A stretch of DNA of 64,000 nt from Distichodus sexfasciatus (Eukaryota > Chordata > Actinopteri > Characiformes > Distichodontidae), in contig JAVGVS010000001.1 in assembly GCA_032718565.1 (NCBI GenBank), positions 6,484,495 to 6,548,494 on the forward strand, in the 5' to 3' direction. Shown here in pieces: positions 11,503-23,873 of the stretch. The notes beneath the pieces were generated by a model. The model worked only from the letters and a program-made list of their open reading frames with translations, searched no databases and was not told the DNA's origin. Numbering within the stretch: position 1 is the first letter of the stretch; each line of letters opens with the position of its first letter. Both the position numbers and the translations under genes were made by a program.

Positions 11503-12616
11503 GTCAGTCCATTGTATTCACTCTACACTTCGGAGTGTGTGGCCACTCACAATTCCAACAACATCGTCAAGTTTGCGGATGACACAGTGGTGTTGGGATT
11601 AATCTCCAGCAACGATGAGATGGCCTACATGGATGAGGTGGAGAACCTGGCACTCTGGTGTCAGGAAAACTGTCTCCAGCTGAACGTCAGTAAGACGGAG
11701 CAGCTGGTGGTGGACTTCAGCAGGAGACACCGTGACTACAGACCCCTCACCATCAACGGTGCTCCAGTGCAGCATCTGTACCACCTGAGACAGCTGAGGA
11801 AGTTTGGGGTTTCCCCTACCATTCTGAAAGCTTTCTATTCTGGCTCTGTGGAAAGTGTCGTCACTCAGAACATCTTGTCCTGGTACAGGAACTGCTGTGT
11901 TCAGGACCAGAAAGCCCTCCAGAGAGTGATCCAGGCAGCAGAGCGCTGCTGCACGTCAGCTCTCCCTTCCCTGCAGTACATTTACACCAAGAGATGTAGG
12001 ACCATTTTTTTCATTATGAAAAAAAAGAGATGTAGGACCAGGGCAATCAGGATTGTTAAAGACTCGGCTCATCGCGGAAATGGACTATTTCATCTTCTTA
12101 AATCAGGCAGAAGGTTCCGCACCATCATGGCCAAAACAGAGAGACTCAGGAGGAGTTTCTATCCTCAGGCCATCCGTTTTCTAAACAAGAACATGTCTTT
12201 TCTCTAAATGTCTTAATTTGTCATTCCATACTGCCTCTTAACTCCATATTGTTATGATCATTTATATTGTCTGACATTTTACTGTTCAATATCTGCTGTG
12301 CAGCTGCACTTGGCACTTTAAAAACATTGCACACTGCACTCATTGCACCATTTTAATCCATCTCACCTTATTGTACATGTCATAGTTTATTTTGTTTTTT
12401 TTATCTCTTTCCCTTTATCTCCTTATTTCTAAGTTGTTTCCCTTTATCTCCTTATTTCTAAGTTATTTTAAGGTTCTATATTTCTCCTTGTTATTTTATT
12501 ATTTTTATTTTTACATTTTTTGCCTTAATTGCATGGTCAAAGAGCGGATCAGGATACATTTCACTGCATGTTGTACCTGTATAATTTGCATGTGACAAAT
12601 AAAGAATCTTGAATTG
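11503..12616 (+). mobile_element. 5'-truncated non-LTR retrotransposon (fish jockey/CR1/Rex-type LINE)
   Basis: A frame from about 11503 to 12207 encodes the C-terminal part of a reverse transcriptase and its downstream region. It contains the catalytic-site phrase KFADDTVV, then LALWCQENCLQLNVSKTEQL, LRQLRKFGV, ALQRVIQAAERC, IRIVKDSAH and SFYPQAIRFLN, the usual order in these fish LINEs. The N-terminal endonuclease and most of the RT are missing. Between HLYH and LRQL roughly 40 residues expected in intact copies are absent, so there is an internal deletion. A 36-bp in-frame duplication lies at 11989-12040. The 3' part (12208-12616) is noncoding, contains a 29-bp tandem duplication (12408-12464) and ends in gacaaataaagaatcttgaa, without a poly-A tail. 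A second, antisense copy of the same 3' end is at 55439-55868. Dead copy. Confidence 0.85.
12408..12464. repeat. 29-bp tandem duplication in the LINE 3' tail
   Basis: The phrase tttccctttatctccttatt followed by tctaagtt occurs at 12408-12435 and again at 12437-12464, separated by one base. The copies are identical over 28 bp. Confidence 0.9.
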
Positions 12617-13278
12617 CATTCAATGACCTGTCAGACTCATAAGTCAACTGAACACAGTTATAATGAATCTGCTTGAGATCAAGGCTTTTTAAAAATCTGG
12701 TATAAGTCACCTACTGCAGATTTACTTTCTAAAATACCAGTCAGGGAACCATGTGTTCACCAGCCAGAATCTTTTGGGTTTTGATCATCTTTAACCTTAG
12801 TGGCTTTGTCAGCTTTTGAGGGAATATGCTTTGCCAAATCCAGAGTTTGGGGAATGCTTTATTCTATGATGTCAGTACTTTTATCTGTGGTGAGCACAGA
12901 GTTTCATGATGAGAGGAAAAGTATTAGTCACCACATTTTATTCCCTGCACTGACTCGGTATGCAAAGAGTGCTTCCATACAGAACAATGGCCAAGCACAT
13001 CTTTCCAAGTTTGTGACTTTGTATTGCTCGTTTTTTTCTCAGGATGTCATTTTCTGTGCAGTGAATGAACAATATTATTTACTGAGTCACATAAATGAAG
13101 AGAAAGATAGAGAAGGAGAGAGAGAGAAATTATCCCTTATATCAAAACTCATAACACAAAAAAACCTTTATTGTCAGTATGTACAGACGTCCCACAATGT
13201 TGTTCATTGTCAACCATGAAGTGCATAAAAGCCTAGAAAAGATATAAAAGAAAAGGATATATAAAAGAGGATAATAAC

Positions 13279-13338
13279 AATGAAAGGTTTGACACCACAC
13301 ATATAGACAGATATCTGTTTCTTGTCAAACCTTTCATT
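13279..13338. repeat. Perfect 16-bp inverted repeat with nested palindrome
   Basis: aatgaaaggtttgaca at 13279-13294 is the exact reverse complement of tgtcaaacctttcatt at 13323-13338. The 28-nt loop contains a 12-bp palindrome, acagatatctgt (13308-13319). No coding frame crosses it. It could be a MITE remnant or a transcribed hairpin. Confidence 0.9.
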
Positions 13339-13574
13339 ATATATATTTTTTTAATCTATAAGTTTGTTCCCAATGGCCAGCAACCAAGTGACTATAACTA
13401 TGCCACAGAAGTAAAAAAAAAACAAAACAAAACGTGTGACCTTTTATAGAGACACATAAGCAATGTTAAAGGCACATGTGGGCTTCATCATAGAAACTAC
13501 AATTTGGTAAAAGTTTGAATATGGTTTCATCATCAAACCAATTCCCTTGGAGGGACCAAGAACACTGGAGAACT

Positions 13575-13640
13575 TTGGATTCATGTGTCCTTGATCTGTC
13601 ATTGTGCACTTGAGTAAAGCATTTAACCCCACGCTGCTGT
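13575..13640 (+). repeat. Degenerate SINE-like fragment
   Basis: The phrase tgcacttgagtaaagcattt followed by aacccc is like the conserved middle of fish tRNA-derived SINEs (cactgagcaaagca...). The same middle recurs near 19562-19600. Both are old and short. Confidence 0.3.
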
Positions 13641-14407
13641 TTTGAAGGAGTAGCTCTTAAATATGCAAATTACCTGCTAAAAATGTGTTTGAGGAGGCTT
13701 GTGTTGAAAATTTGTTATTTTCCTTCTGACTGTTTTCCATTAGTTTGATCAGCATTGTTTTAGAAAGATTTCTAGATGCTTTCTTGCTGTTTTCCCTAAT
13801 TAATTGAGGGTGCTAGTAACGGTGCATAAAAATGTTTGACATTTCCAGCAAAAATCAGTGATCAAGGTCAGGGCTCTACATTCTGCATTTTAAAACAGCT
13901 CTTCTTTTTTTAAACAGTGTCTGTTTTACAGTGGTATTCTGCCAGCTCTGCCTGGGTCAGGTGTATGTATAGAAACAGAAGGATTTGACAAAAAATGAAT
14001 AGAATGATTTGATAAAATCATTATCTCAGCAGAATATTTGACATGGAGAATAGAAATGTTGACATTTCTTGGATGGAAATACCACAAAGTAGGTGGAAGG
14101 ATTTTTTCATTAAATACATAGCTAGAAATAGAAAGAATATAATAATAGCAAACCTCTAACTACTTGAGGACAATAGGAGCATGAGTAGGCCGATAAAGGA
14201 ACACACTGAAGATGAATAGAAATGTCAGTCCATGTAATTCTGATAAGAAAACGGAATGAGAATTCTGGTCACTGAAGCAAACAGACCTGTTTTCATAGAC
14301 TGTGTGAACTGAGAGCATTCTGTTTACTAATGGGAAGTTGTCAGTGCAAATTATAGCCGATACCATTAGCCATGCAAGACCCATCTGACACTGACAGTTT
14401 TTTAATC

Positions 14408-14466
14408 AACATTGAAATTCCTGCATCCCACTGCATTGGAACATTGAAATTCCTGCATCCCACTGC
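14408..14466. repeat. 27-bp direct duplication
   Basis: The sequence aacattgaaattcctgcatc plus ccactgc occurs at 14408-14434 and again, identical, at 14440-14466, a 32-bp step. Unit function unknown. Confidence 0.95.
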
Positions 14467-16602
14467 CCTCTCATTAAGATTTGGATAGGTGCACCATTGA
14501 GGTAAGGTATCTTAAATGGGCACAAATTTAAGTGTTATTTTTTATAATTAGCATGACCTATCATGTGACATGCTTCTTTTATAAACCTCCCATCCATGGG
14601 AGTGAGGCATTGATCAATGGAGGAGTCAGATGAATGATTTTATGTCTAGATATGACAGGGTACATGATAAATGAGTGTGACAGTACTCTAATTATTCTAA
14701 ATATTTTAGTTATTCAGTTGTGCTTTACCAAGAAATGACCTGCAAGGCGTAATTACACAGCATAATTCGGAAAGATTTAATCAGGTGTGATTCCTGCCAT
14801 CTCAATTAAAGTGCCCCCTCACTTTTCATTTGCTACTAACACAGTAATTACAGCTAGTGATTGTACTGCTAGAGCTTTAAATAGAAACCAATGTGTGAAT
14901 ATAGGACTCATTTAGAAGTTCAAGCGCATTTTTATGAGCAGCATTTAATATTCATATCTCACATATTGGTTGAAGACGAGATTCAGTGGAACCCAGTAAT
15001 GAATGATAACTATTCTGAAATCTTTTTTGGACAGAAAAGACCAGTTCTGGCACAGAACAACTGAAATAACTCACAGAAGAAAATCGCGTTTAATTTTTAA
15101 TTTAAGAAATTAATTTATTTAATCAATTGTTTGCTATGATCAGCTGTTTCTCTTCACTGTGTTCCTGATGACAGGCTCATTTTGTCAGCTGTACTTTTAC
15201 TACAACAATGTTATTTATTTAAAAGGTAGATTATATTAAAGAAACAAATCATTGTGTGATCTGGCACTATGAGAACAGTTGAATAGTCTGTATTAGGTAT
15301 GTCTCTATCTCAGTGTTCCCCTGAGCAGCAGCAGCTGTCAAGAATTAGAGACCAGCATAGATGATTTGTTTGTGCATTGGTAAAGATATAGGGTGGTGAA
15401 GATGTAACGTTAATGAAGGTTCATATTGTTTTATTTTGAGAGATTAATTATAAGTAAATCACCATATAAGATTTTAATTATATGCTGTAAAGTGTGTTGC
15501 TACTAAGTGGGACGGTTTACTTTTATCTATTTGTGGAGCTTCAGGAGGTCCAAAATACAGCATAAAATGTTCAAAAAAGCATTTATTTTAAAAAGCAATT
15601 TGTCTCTATCTTTAGTTTCCCAAATGCCACAGTTACAGTCAGCAGAGATCCACAACCCATTCAAAGCTCCCACTGAGATCATAATAAAATGGCTGCAAGA
15701 AGTTTCTAATTAGTCTTAAAAGGCACTGAGCTGTTCTATCACACAGTCATGTTCGACTCATGAAATACTTGTGATGAGCATGAGGAAAGTGCAGCTTCAC
15801 CTGCATTTCATAAAGATCCTCTAATTGGCATGATACACGGCACTATTTTTCCAGGCAGCAGCAGAGCTTGCCATGAGTAATAGTGGTATACTAATGAGTA
15901 GTTTGAGCCGCTCATTACAGCTGTGGGAATACAGTACTGTGGCTAACTCTCAGGGACATTCCATTTGCATAATTCAGGATTTACAGCTTACCGTAATATG
16001 AGTTTGTGGTGATTATTCTCTCACTATCTCTTATTATCTGCATCTGTTGCATCCTGAAAACATTTATAAATGAATTATTGATGTGGTATAATGACAGCTT
16101 CTCAGAAAAAAAGTATATTAATATAAAGGAAATGGAATGCACATTTTGAGAAAAGGAAAATAAAATGTGAAGATTTGAAGTGAACGAATTTAGTACTTAA
16201 GAAAATAGCTGTATGTAAACAATGTGTACATATTTTTACATTGATGTAGAGGAAATAAGAAGTGTTTTTACATTTTTTATTCCCATTTGCAAAATAAAAT
16301 CTGTGTAATTCCAGGATCAAAAATGTAACCACTGCAAGTGGTATGTGTGTGTGTGTTTCACATAAATTACAATATTAACATGTAGTATTTTTGCAGAGCT
16401 TACATGAGGCCTAGCCTTTGGTACCGCTATAGTTTTCCAGTCAAATACAAGTGTGCACTCTGAAATGCCAGCTAACAGCAAGGTTTAAACACCCATTGTG
16501 AGGTACAGACACACAGTAGCAGATGGAGAGAAAGCAAAGACATTGAAGGAAAGACTGTCAGCTGCTGGTTGCATTTTCAGTAATTGCTCTCTCCCCTTTT
16601 TA

Positions 16603-16626
16603 CACTCTCTCTCTCTCTTTTTTTTT

Positions 16627-16676
<50 letters not shown>

Positions 16677-16684
16677 ACACACAA
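16603..16684. repeat. Compound (CT)n(CA)n microsatellite
   Basis: A pyrimidine run of CT repeats interrupted by a T-tract near 16618 passes directly into CA repeats, ending near 16684. Confidence 0.95.
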
Positions 16685-17290
16685 ACATTCTTTCTTACTG
16701 TCATGCTCTCGCTTCATAACACTGCTTTGTATGAGGTCACCACCTCACATGTCTTTTGATTGCTTTTTTTCCTAGTGGGTAAAGAGCCATGAAATAGCAC
16801 AGCTGCTCAAATATCTGTGTCTTTAGCTCTTATCAGAAATGTGTTACTGGCAAGTCAGTGAAGTCTTTTTCCTTCTGCTGAAAAAATCCCGCTGAGTTCC
16901 AAACCCTCAAAAATCAAGCTGTGAGTTTTGGAGTATTTCTGTATTCGCAACATAGATTTGTCAGCTATGTTGCTAATTATCACATTTTAAGCTAATGGAA
17001 CATTCCTAGCGTAACAAACAAGGCTGCATTAGCTTATCTGTACATCAGTGACTGATAAATATTTTAATTTCCAAGTGCTAATAGTTAGTGCATACATTTT
17101 TTTTAATAATTGCTTTATTTTAATTTGATTAATTAATTATCTTAGTACAGTCCAGGATGCATATTTTACACTTGAAGCAGAACTGAAGCAAATCAGAAAT
17201 TATGAAATATGAAACCTCCTCACTTAACTGCAGTGTAAGCAAATCTCATGCACTCTCATGAGACAAAACTAAACAAAACAGAGTAAAAGA

Positions 17291-17740
17291 CACTCACTGG
17301 CCTCTTTATTAAACACACCTGTTCAACTGCGTATTAAAAAAATCTAATCAGCTAGTAACATGGCAGCAACTGGAGATGACCTATTGATCGAGATGACTTG
17401 CTGATGTTTAAATAAGCAGCAAAATGGGGGAAAAGTGTCTTTAAACACAGCATGGTTGTTGGTTCCAGGCGAGCTAATCTAAATATTGGAATTTTTCCTT
17501 ACAGAGAATGATCCAAGAAAATATCCAGTGAACGGCAGTTCTGCACAAAAATGTCTTATTGATGACATAGAGGAAAATGGCCAGACTGGTTTATGCTGAT
17601 AGAAACAACAGTAACTCAAATAACCACTTGTTTCAATCTAGTTATGCAGAAGAGCTCTGAATGCAACATCGAATTCTTAAGCAGATGGGCTCCAACAGCA
17701 GAAGATCACCGTGTGCCACTAAGAACAGGAAATTGAGGTA
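17291..17740 (+). pseudogene. Tc1-like transposon relic: left end plus N-terminal part of transposase
   Basis: The stretch opens with cactcactggcctctttatt and cacctgttcaactgc, the usual left end of a common fish Tc1-type element. It continues through remnants of its transposase gene: catggttgttggttccag, gagaatgatccaagaaa, atggccagactggttta, then cagaagatcac and aagaacaggaaattgagg. The pieces are in the expected order, but small deletions shift the frame; for example, two bases appear lost after gatagaaa near 17607, in the stretch normally reading ADRKATVTQ. The DDE catalytic half and the right end are missing. It is old, inactive and not expressed as protein. Confidence 0.75.
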
Positions 17741-20080
17741 CTAGTAATGTGTATCTTACAGTGATCCTGGTTGCATGACCATGTTAACCTTTGTAACTGA
17801 CAAAATGTGTGAGTATGAATGTGTGAGTTTTCATCAGTCAGGTTTTGTAGTGAGGTCATGGGAAGTAGTAGAAGAGGAATGAACTCATGGCATGGACTGA
17901 TGTTTTGAACTATGCTACAACACCAGAAAACTCACTGGTAGCAGGTGACAAAACTGTCTTCTAAAAGGGGAGAAATTGAATATATCTGACACTTGCAGAG
18001 TGAAAATAGATGTCACCTCCAAATTTAAATGAAGTGATTGACTGATGATGTGATTAAGGGCATTAAGGCAAAAAGAAGAGTGGGATATCCATTTAATATA
18101 GAAGTAGCAATATACAATCCAAAAAAACCCAACAACCCAACAGCATAGAAAGACAAACATGATGGTAAAATGTTAAGGAGAATTAAGAAACTAATTTGTA
18201 TTATTAAGAAAAAGCTTATCTTTGCCTTTGATCATGACAGTTTAACTGCAATGCAAAGCCATGCAATGTCAGTGTTGTGCACATTTCAACATTTCATCAC
18301 AGTGTTGTTTTGAAAGATCTACATATTCAAACATTTTATTACCCTTTTGGCATTCATTGGAAAAATATTGGATTAATATGGATATTAAGAGTTTAATGAA
18401 ATTGAACTGCAGAGACTGAATTTCTGTTTATAGCGTTAAAAATGATTAATGAATTGTTTTTGCATTATTCAGGTCAGCACAGCTGTCTTGAAACAAAGTC
18501 CATGGGAATTAGGAAGAAAATATCACTTGAAGTGACATGAAGGAAGAGTAGTTATTTTCTGTACATTAGGATGTGTATAAAATAGAAAGTATATGTAGGA
18601 TCTGTGACAGGAGTTTATAGTCTTATTTTTTGTTCATGGAGGATGCTTCAGTGAGAAGTGTTAAACAGATACAAAATGTCTTTGAAGTCTTAAAGTGCCT
18701 ACACAAGCACTAGCACTGACAAAAGATCACCAAAACCTTTCTCTATGAATACTTTACATTTCCTTACTGATTTGACATGACATAGCGGTTTGGAAAATAA
18801 ATCACTGAATGAATGATATTGTTATGTAGTATTTATGATGGGTCATTGCACCCGGGTGATTAAAGTGAACTGTCCCGAATCTCTTGCATTTAATCTTGAA
18901 TCCGGGTCCAGTAGTGTAGTGACGGGCCACTTTCATCCATGCTCCATGTAGCCTGCTGTTTGATCTTAGCCTTCAGGCTTGTTTTAAAAGACTACAAGGA
19001 ACAGCAACAGCCCTGTCATTAGCCTTAGCACTTTTATCTGCTTCAAAGCCACTGACTAGACAATGTCATAAATCATAATACAATTAAATGCCATCTGTGT
19101 ACAGTTTCAGCTGTACAGTGAACGCCATTGACAATTTATTGCACTAACCTCTCCTAATAATTTGAATACAATTGTCCTGATCAATAGGAGATTGTAGAGT
19201 GCAAATTCAACACTTATTTTATACTCATGGATTCAATGCAATCTGCTCTCTTCCTGAAATTTCATCTTAACAACAAAGCAGAAAACAGCATTAAAAAAAT
19301 AAATCAGTTTTATTTCAATAAAGCAATGATGGTTTAAAAAATAAGTCATAAATAATAAGAATGGATTGCACCCAAATTAGCATTTAAGATTAGTATTAAA
19401 GTTTTTCTTATATGACTATGGGTACTTGTTATACACCTCTATTTGAGTCAAATGTCATACACATGCAATCTGAGTACCAAGCATACAATCATAAAGGTTT
19501 ATTAATACAAGATTATGGGTTCACGTCTGCCTGTGTTGTTCTTCCAGCAATATTACTGCTGTGCCACTGAGCAAAGCAATTAACCCCTAGTTGCTCCAAA
19601 GAGTGTGTCCCGGTAAATATCAAATGTTAGTTGTTAATTGCTTGGTTCAATTTTATGAATGGTTGGGAGCCAGAGGACGTTGTAAGGTCCAACAGAGCCT
19701 GGCAAAAATAAATAAAATCAGTTTAGCTAATAAAAAGTCTCATTTGACCTCTATGATCAATAAGTTTTGTTTCAGGTTGATATGATTGATTTCTGTTTAC
19801 CCATATGAAAATATAGAAAGGATTGATTTGAAGCAGCTTGATAACCACAGAGCCCCTCCAGCCAGCCATCACAGCACCAGACATATTCCTCTTTGAGCTT
19901 GTTGCTTAGATACCATTTCCATACGTTTCCTTTCTCAATCACTAAATCACTTCAGATAAAACAGGCACTAAAATTATTGATTTCACAAATTGATTCTATT
20001 CATCTGATACATTACAGATATTTCTAAAAAATAAAGGAACTGTATTAATTTTTTTATTATTCCATTTTTTAATGGATTGA
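17741..20080. other. Intergenic noncoding DNA
   Basis: AT-rich, with no gene supported. A short piece at about 18784-18816 (agcggtttggaaaataaatc) resembles the 3' end of the SINE at 79-418. A degenerate SINE-like core lies near 19562-19600. Nothing else stands out. Confidence 0.45.
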
Positions 20081-20380
20081 TCTTATTAAATGACAGTAAA
20101 CAGTTAAAAAAAAACTAATAGCACTGGCATTATAATTTCTAAGAGGAAAGGGCTGAATAACAAATAAGTGGAATCAAATATGCAAAAAAAAGCACTGAAT
20201 GTAAGAGTAATCAGTGACAATGGACACTTAAAACGTCTAAAGAACTTAAAAACCTTGACTGTTTTAAACCCACAAAAAGGTGTAATTAACTGTATGTAAA
20301 TGTATTTATATTTTTAACATACTCATGAAAACATTATTCTAAAAGTTACACTAAACATCAGTATAGACTGTATTTGTTGT
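20080..20380. repeat. Diverged local duplicate, copy A
   Basis: This stretch shares ordered similarity with 21670-21950: a shared attaaatgaca-type start, then tagcactggcattataattt against tagagcactggcattatatt, then gaatcaaatat, then aaaaacctt/c-actgtttt followed by ccca. The spacing is similar. It looks like an old tandem or dispersed duplication about 1.6 kb apart, upstream of pou1f1. It is noncoding. Confidence 0.6.
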
Positions 20381-21669
20381 GTTAAATTGAATTAACCATT
20401 CGAGTTCATTCGCATGTGACTCATAAATTCAACATTTACAGGCATTTACTTCAGACTGCAGAGACTCTCATGTGATGCACATGGAAGAGGAATGAGCCAT
20501 TCTCCAGCTGCATTAGTAACTTCTCCACCTGATGATTACTATTTAAATCTAGTAAACAAAGAGTTTTAAACATTCAGTGGGGCTACTGACTCCAATAAAT
20601 CTACTTCTTGGGTAAACTGTATACAGTGTATAGGATGGAGAGAGTTTGGAAACTGTGAAAGACTGATTTTAATTTTGTTAACCTTCTTTCTTTGTTTATT
20701 TTATTTCAATATTAGCAGCATGTTGTATAGTGTAAGTTCAAATGAAGGCTCAAACAACCCTTTAAACCTATGACTAACCAGTTTGGAAAAGATTATTTTA
20801 GAGTTTTTCTGCTTAAATTAACATCTTTAAGGTAACCTATCAAAACTATAGTGTTCACCTCAGAATAAGCCAGCAAGAGGGTGGAAATTTGATTCTTATA
20901 AACCATGCAAATAGGCATGATTAAAGTTGTCAAACAAACGTGTCAATTTCAATTATTAGATGGAAAAAGATGCTAAAATCATGTAGACCTGAGAAACTAG
21001 AGAACGGTACCTTCTCTGCCCTCCTGGCCAACCTTACGTTGTGCTGCCAGAAATTGAATATGCTGATGAAATTATCTTCATTGCCACTGTTTTTCCTGTT
21101 TATGCATTGAAATACGAATCACTGATCCCTCCAGGCAGATGTTTTAGGAATTAAACGTACGGCTATCTTGATATTCATCAGTACACTGAGCTCTGCAATA
21201 GTTCATGTTTGCATAATGAATTAAGAAATTAAAGCCTGGAGCTGCCATTTCCTTTGTACAGGGACTGTGGCCTTTTTGTCAGATGACATTTATCACAGCC
21301 AAAAGCCACTTGTTTAATTTTCAGTCAGTCAACCAGAAGCTGTTTGAAATATAGGCATACATGAAATTTGTAAGGATTTTACCCAGTCATGTCATATTAC
21401 TTGGTGAACTTTACCACTAGTTCAATTAATGTCTTATTTTTCTCATTTTTAAGTTCTTCAGCTAATCGTGCCATTTTTAACTATCAAAATTAATATAAGA
21501 TATTAATAGAAGTGGTCTCAGAATTTTCTTTATACTTCAGAATAGTTGGAGCTGGTGAAAGCTGCTGCTGCACAAATGCAGTGTTTTGGTCAGCAAATAA
21601 TATTTGGCAGCAAAAAGAAACCTTAATGCCTCTTTGCAGCAAGTGTGCTAAATATACTTTGTCATGAAT

Positions 21670-21950
21670 AATCTTGTTAAATGACAATATGCGGTTTCAA
21701 AACCTATAGAGCACTGGCATTATATTTTCTTGGAGGCCAGATGGCAAATATAGAATCAAATATACGAAACAATATGCAAAGAACTGAAAGGTGTAAAGCG
21801 CACAAAAACCTCCACTGTTTTGTTTGCACCCAGCACTTGTAATTTAATGTAATACATTTTTTTAAAAATTGTCTTTAAAAAACATGCTAATAGAAATACT
21901 AAATATTAGACTATGCATAAATTTAAACTGTATCTGCCAGATGCTAAATA
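21670..21950. repeat. Diverged local duplicate, copy B
   Basis: Partner of 20080-20380. The shared landmarks are gttaaatgaca (near 21676), gcactggcattatattttct (21711), gaatcaaatata (21753) and aaaaacctccactgtttt (21804). No protein is encoded. Whether it is a local duplication or two copies of an unnamed repeat cannot be told from this window. Confidence 0.6.
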
Positions 21951-22264
21951 CTTACAAAAATGGAGCAAAGATTTTCTAGAAAATAAGTCATAGTAGATCA
22001 ATATTAAATTAATTCCCTGCTTCGACTTCATGATTCGTGCTGATAGCTATTTAACATTATCTACAACTAGCATGCAAGATCATTTTTTAAGCCAAAGCAG
22101 AAATTTTTACATATTCCACAAAAGAATGAATAGAAATTACATTTAATATTTTACTGTATGCTTAACATAACCAGACATGTTTTTAAATTGATTTTATGCT
22201 TACTGTTAGTAAAAAAAATCAATAATGAACAGACATTTTAAGCCCATTAAAAATTCTTCTGGTT

Positions 22265-22317
22265 AGTGTCTGTACATCTGTACCATGTAAACAATCACAC
22301 TGGATTGTATAAGAAAC
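22265..22317 (+). repeat. 53-bp block near pou1f1, copy 1
   Basis: It begins agtgtctgtacatctgtacc and goes on through atgtaaacaatcacactgga to ataagaaac. It is identical to the block at 24973-25025 and close to that at 23888-23938. It contains GTAAACAA, a forkhead (FOX) recognition core. It lies 1.9 kb upstream of the pou1f1 start codon. Function unknown. Confidence 0.9.
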
Positions 22318-23870
22318 TGTCACCAGACCCCCACTAATATAAACTTATGCTATAATCCATAAAACTCTAGTGATGTCTGTGCCTGAAACTCTTTTGGGAA
22401 CACATTGCTGTGTATATGAAAATGAAACATTTAAATTGCATGCACACAAATAGATGAAAAAGGCAGGGAGAACGGGAGATAAAGAAATCCCAATAGCATT
22501 AACCTGATTTGTGTACTGTACATAGGTGTTTGGTATTAAATAGCTGTGATACCTGTGAGAAGACCCATGATGCTGCTGTTCCCACTGCTAGGCTGGATAA
22601 AGGCCCAAGGTGTCAGTGTTCCTGGCCAGGAGGGATGGTGTGCCGGGCAGGTGCAGAAGCCGAGCTCTAGGCCTCAGCTCCATCTCTCTGGACTAATTAA
22701 GATCAGGGGCTTTGTGCAGCCGTGCTTAGTTACTCTGGCAGGTTATGAGGGCACAACGTGCAAGGATTTAGCAGAGCGACCTAATAAACAAGGTCTTACC
22801 CTCACAAATCACCATCCTTTTGTCCACTTTCATGGGAAAGGCTCTTCGCTGCTGCCTCCTTAATCTTGCGTTTGAAGACCTGTTGGTGTCTCCCCTTCCT
22901 GTCGTTCCTGTCTGTCTTCTTTCTTTCTCTCCTTGCTTGTACGCGAAAAATCACACTCTGCCACAGGGGAAGCTTTTACAATAGATGTTATTTTTGAATG
23001 CTACCCACATGAGATTTAAAGAGCAGACACCTCTTGAGCCTGCAGCGTTTGGCAGCATGGGGAGATTAAGTGAAGTCAAACACCTTGCTAAGTATAGAAA
23101 ACTATACATTGATGAGGACTCTAATATTCAAATGGAAAATGTACATAGTTGTTTTGTAATAATATGTACACTTTTATTGCACAATGTTCTAGGGTAGACA
23201 AATATTATAATTCAGTTAATAATGTGGATTTTTCAATTAAATCAGAGGTTAGGGTTAGGACTTCTTCTTCTTTTCTTCTTTTGGCTTCTCCCATTAGGGG
23301 TTAAGACTGTAGTTATTAAATCATAAGGCTACTTAGAAAAGATGGTATTAAGGGAAGGTCTCATTTCACCAGAAAGAATGTGAAGCAATTAAAAAAGAAT
23401 ACATAAAATTAAAAGGTTAATATATGAGACATTATCATACTGAATGCTACAAAAATGTAGACATGCAATTCTCTTACAATCTTATACCATTTTAACTTTC
23501 ATCATATCCCATTTTTATAGAGATCAGCATTTATATACATGCATTTAAATGTAAATATGCTGACAATTATAAACACAAAAACACCTATACTTGGACTATG
23601 GATAAACTGTGACCTGTGGGTGGCCACAAGTCGTAGAGCTCAATCAGCCAATCACCTGCTCACTTTAGGTCACTGTAACTGATTTGGAAATAGAACACAG
23701 AGAAATCAGGACTTACCTCTTCAACTTTTTAATTCAATAATTATACAAATTGACTATACTAGCCTTTTATAAGTTGAAATAAAAATGCTTATCCAGGTTA
23801 TTCCCTAAGACTATTGGGGATGTTTAATATAATAGATAATATATTGCAAAAACAACTAGGTCTTATGTGT
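22318..23870. other. Noncoding region upstream of pou1f1 with a GC-richer patch
   Basis: Positions 22550-22865 are richer in G and C than their surroundings and give a 105-codon open frame that matches no protein I know. A ctaattaa core followed by caggggctttg (near 22690) resembles ctaattaccagggctttg in the pou1f1 promoter (24005). An upstream enhancer is possible; no gene is supported. Confidence 0.4.
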
Positions 23871-23873
23871 AGC

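Larger units (their letters stand above)
12617..17290. other. Intergenic noncoding DNA
   Basis: No gene is supported. A 139-codon open frame at 12800-13219 resembles nothing I know and has no sign of coding. Present here are a possible LINE-type antisense end near 13160-13210, a hairpin-forming inverted repeat (13279-13338), a degenerate SINE-like fragment near 13575-13640, a 27-bp duplication (14408-14466) and a CT/CA microsatellite (16603-16684). The section 14700-16050 is rich in ATTA cores and could hold conserved noncoding elements, but that needs a cross-species alignment. Confidence 0.45.

Noticed and set aside
12800..13219. 139-codon open frame
   Set aside because: No recognisable domain, no splice or codon evidence, low-complexity acidic tail; likely chance.
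22546..22863. 105-codon open frame upstream of pou1f1
   Set aside because: No similarity recognised; lies in a GC-richer noncoding patch.
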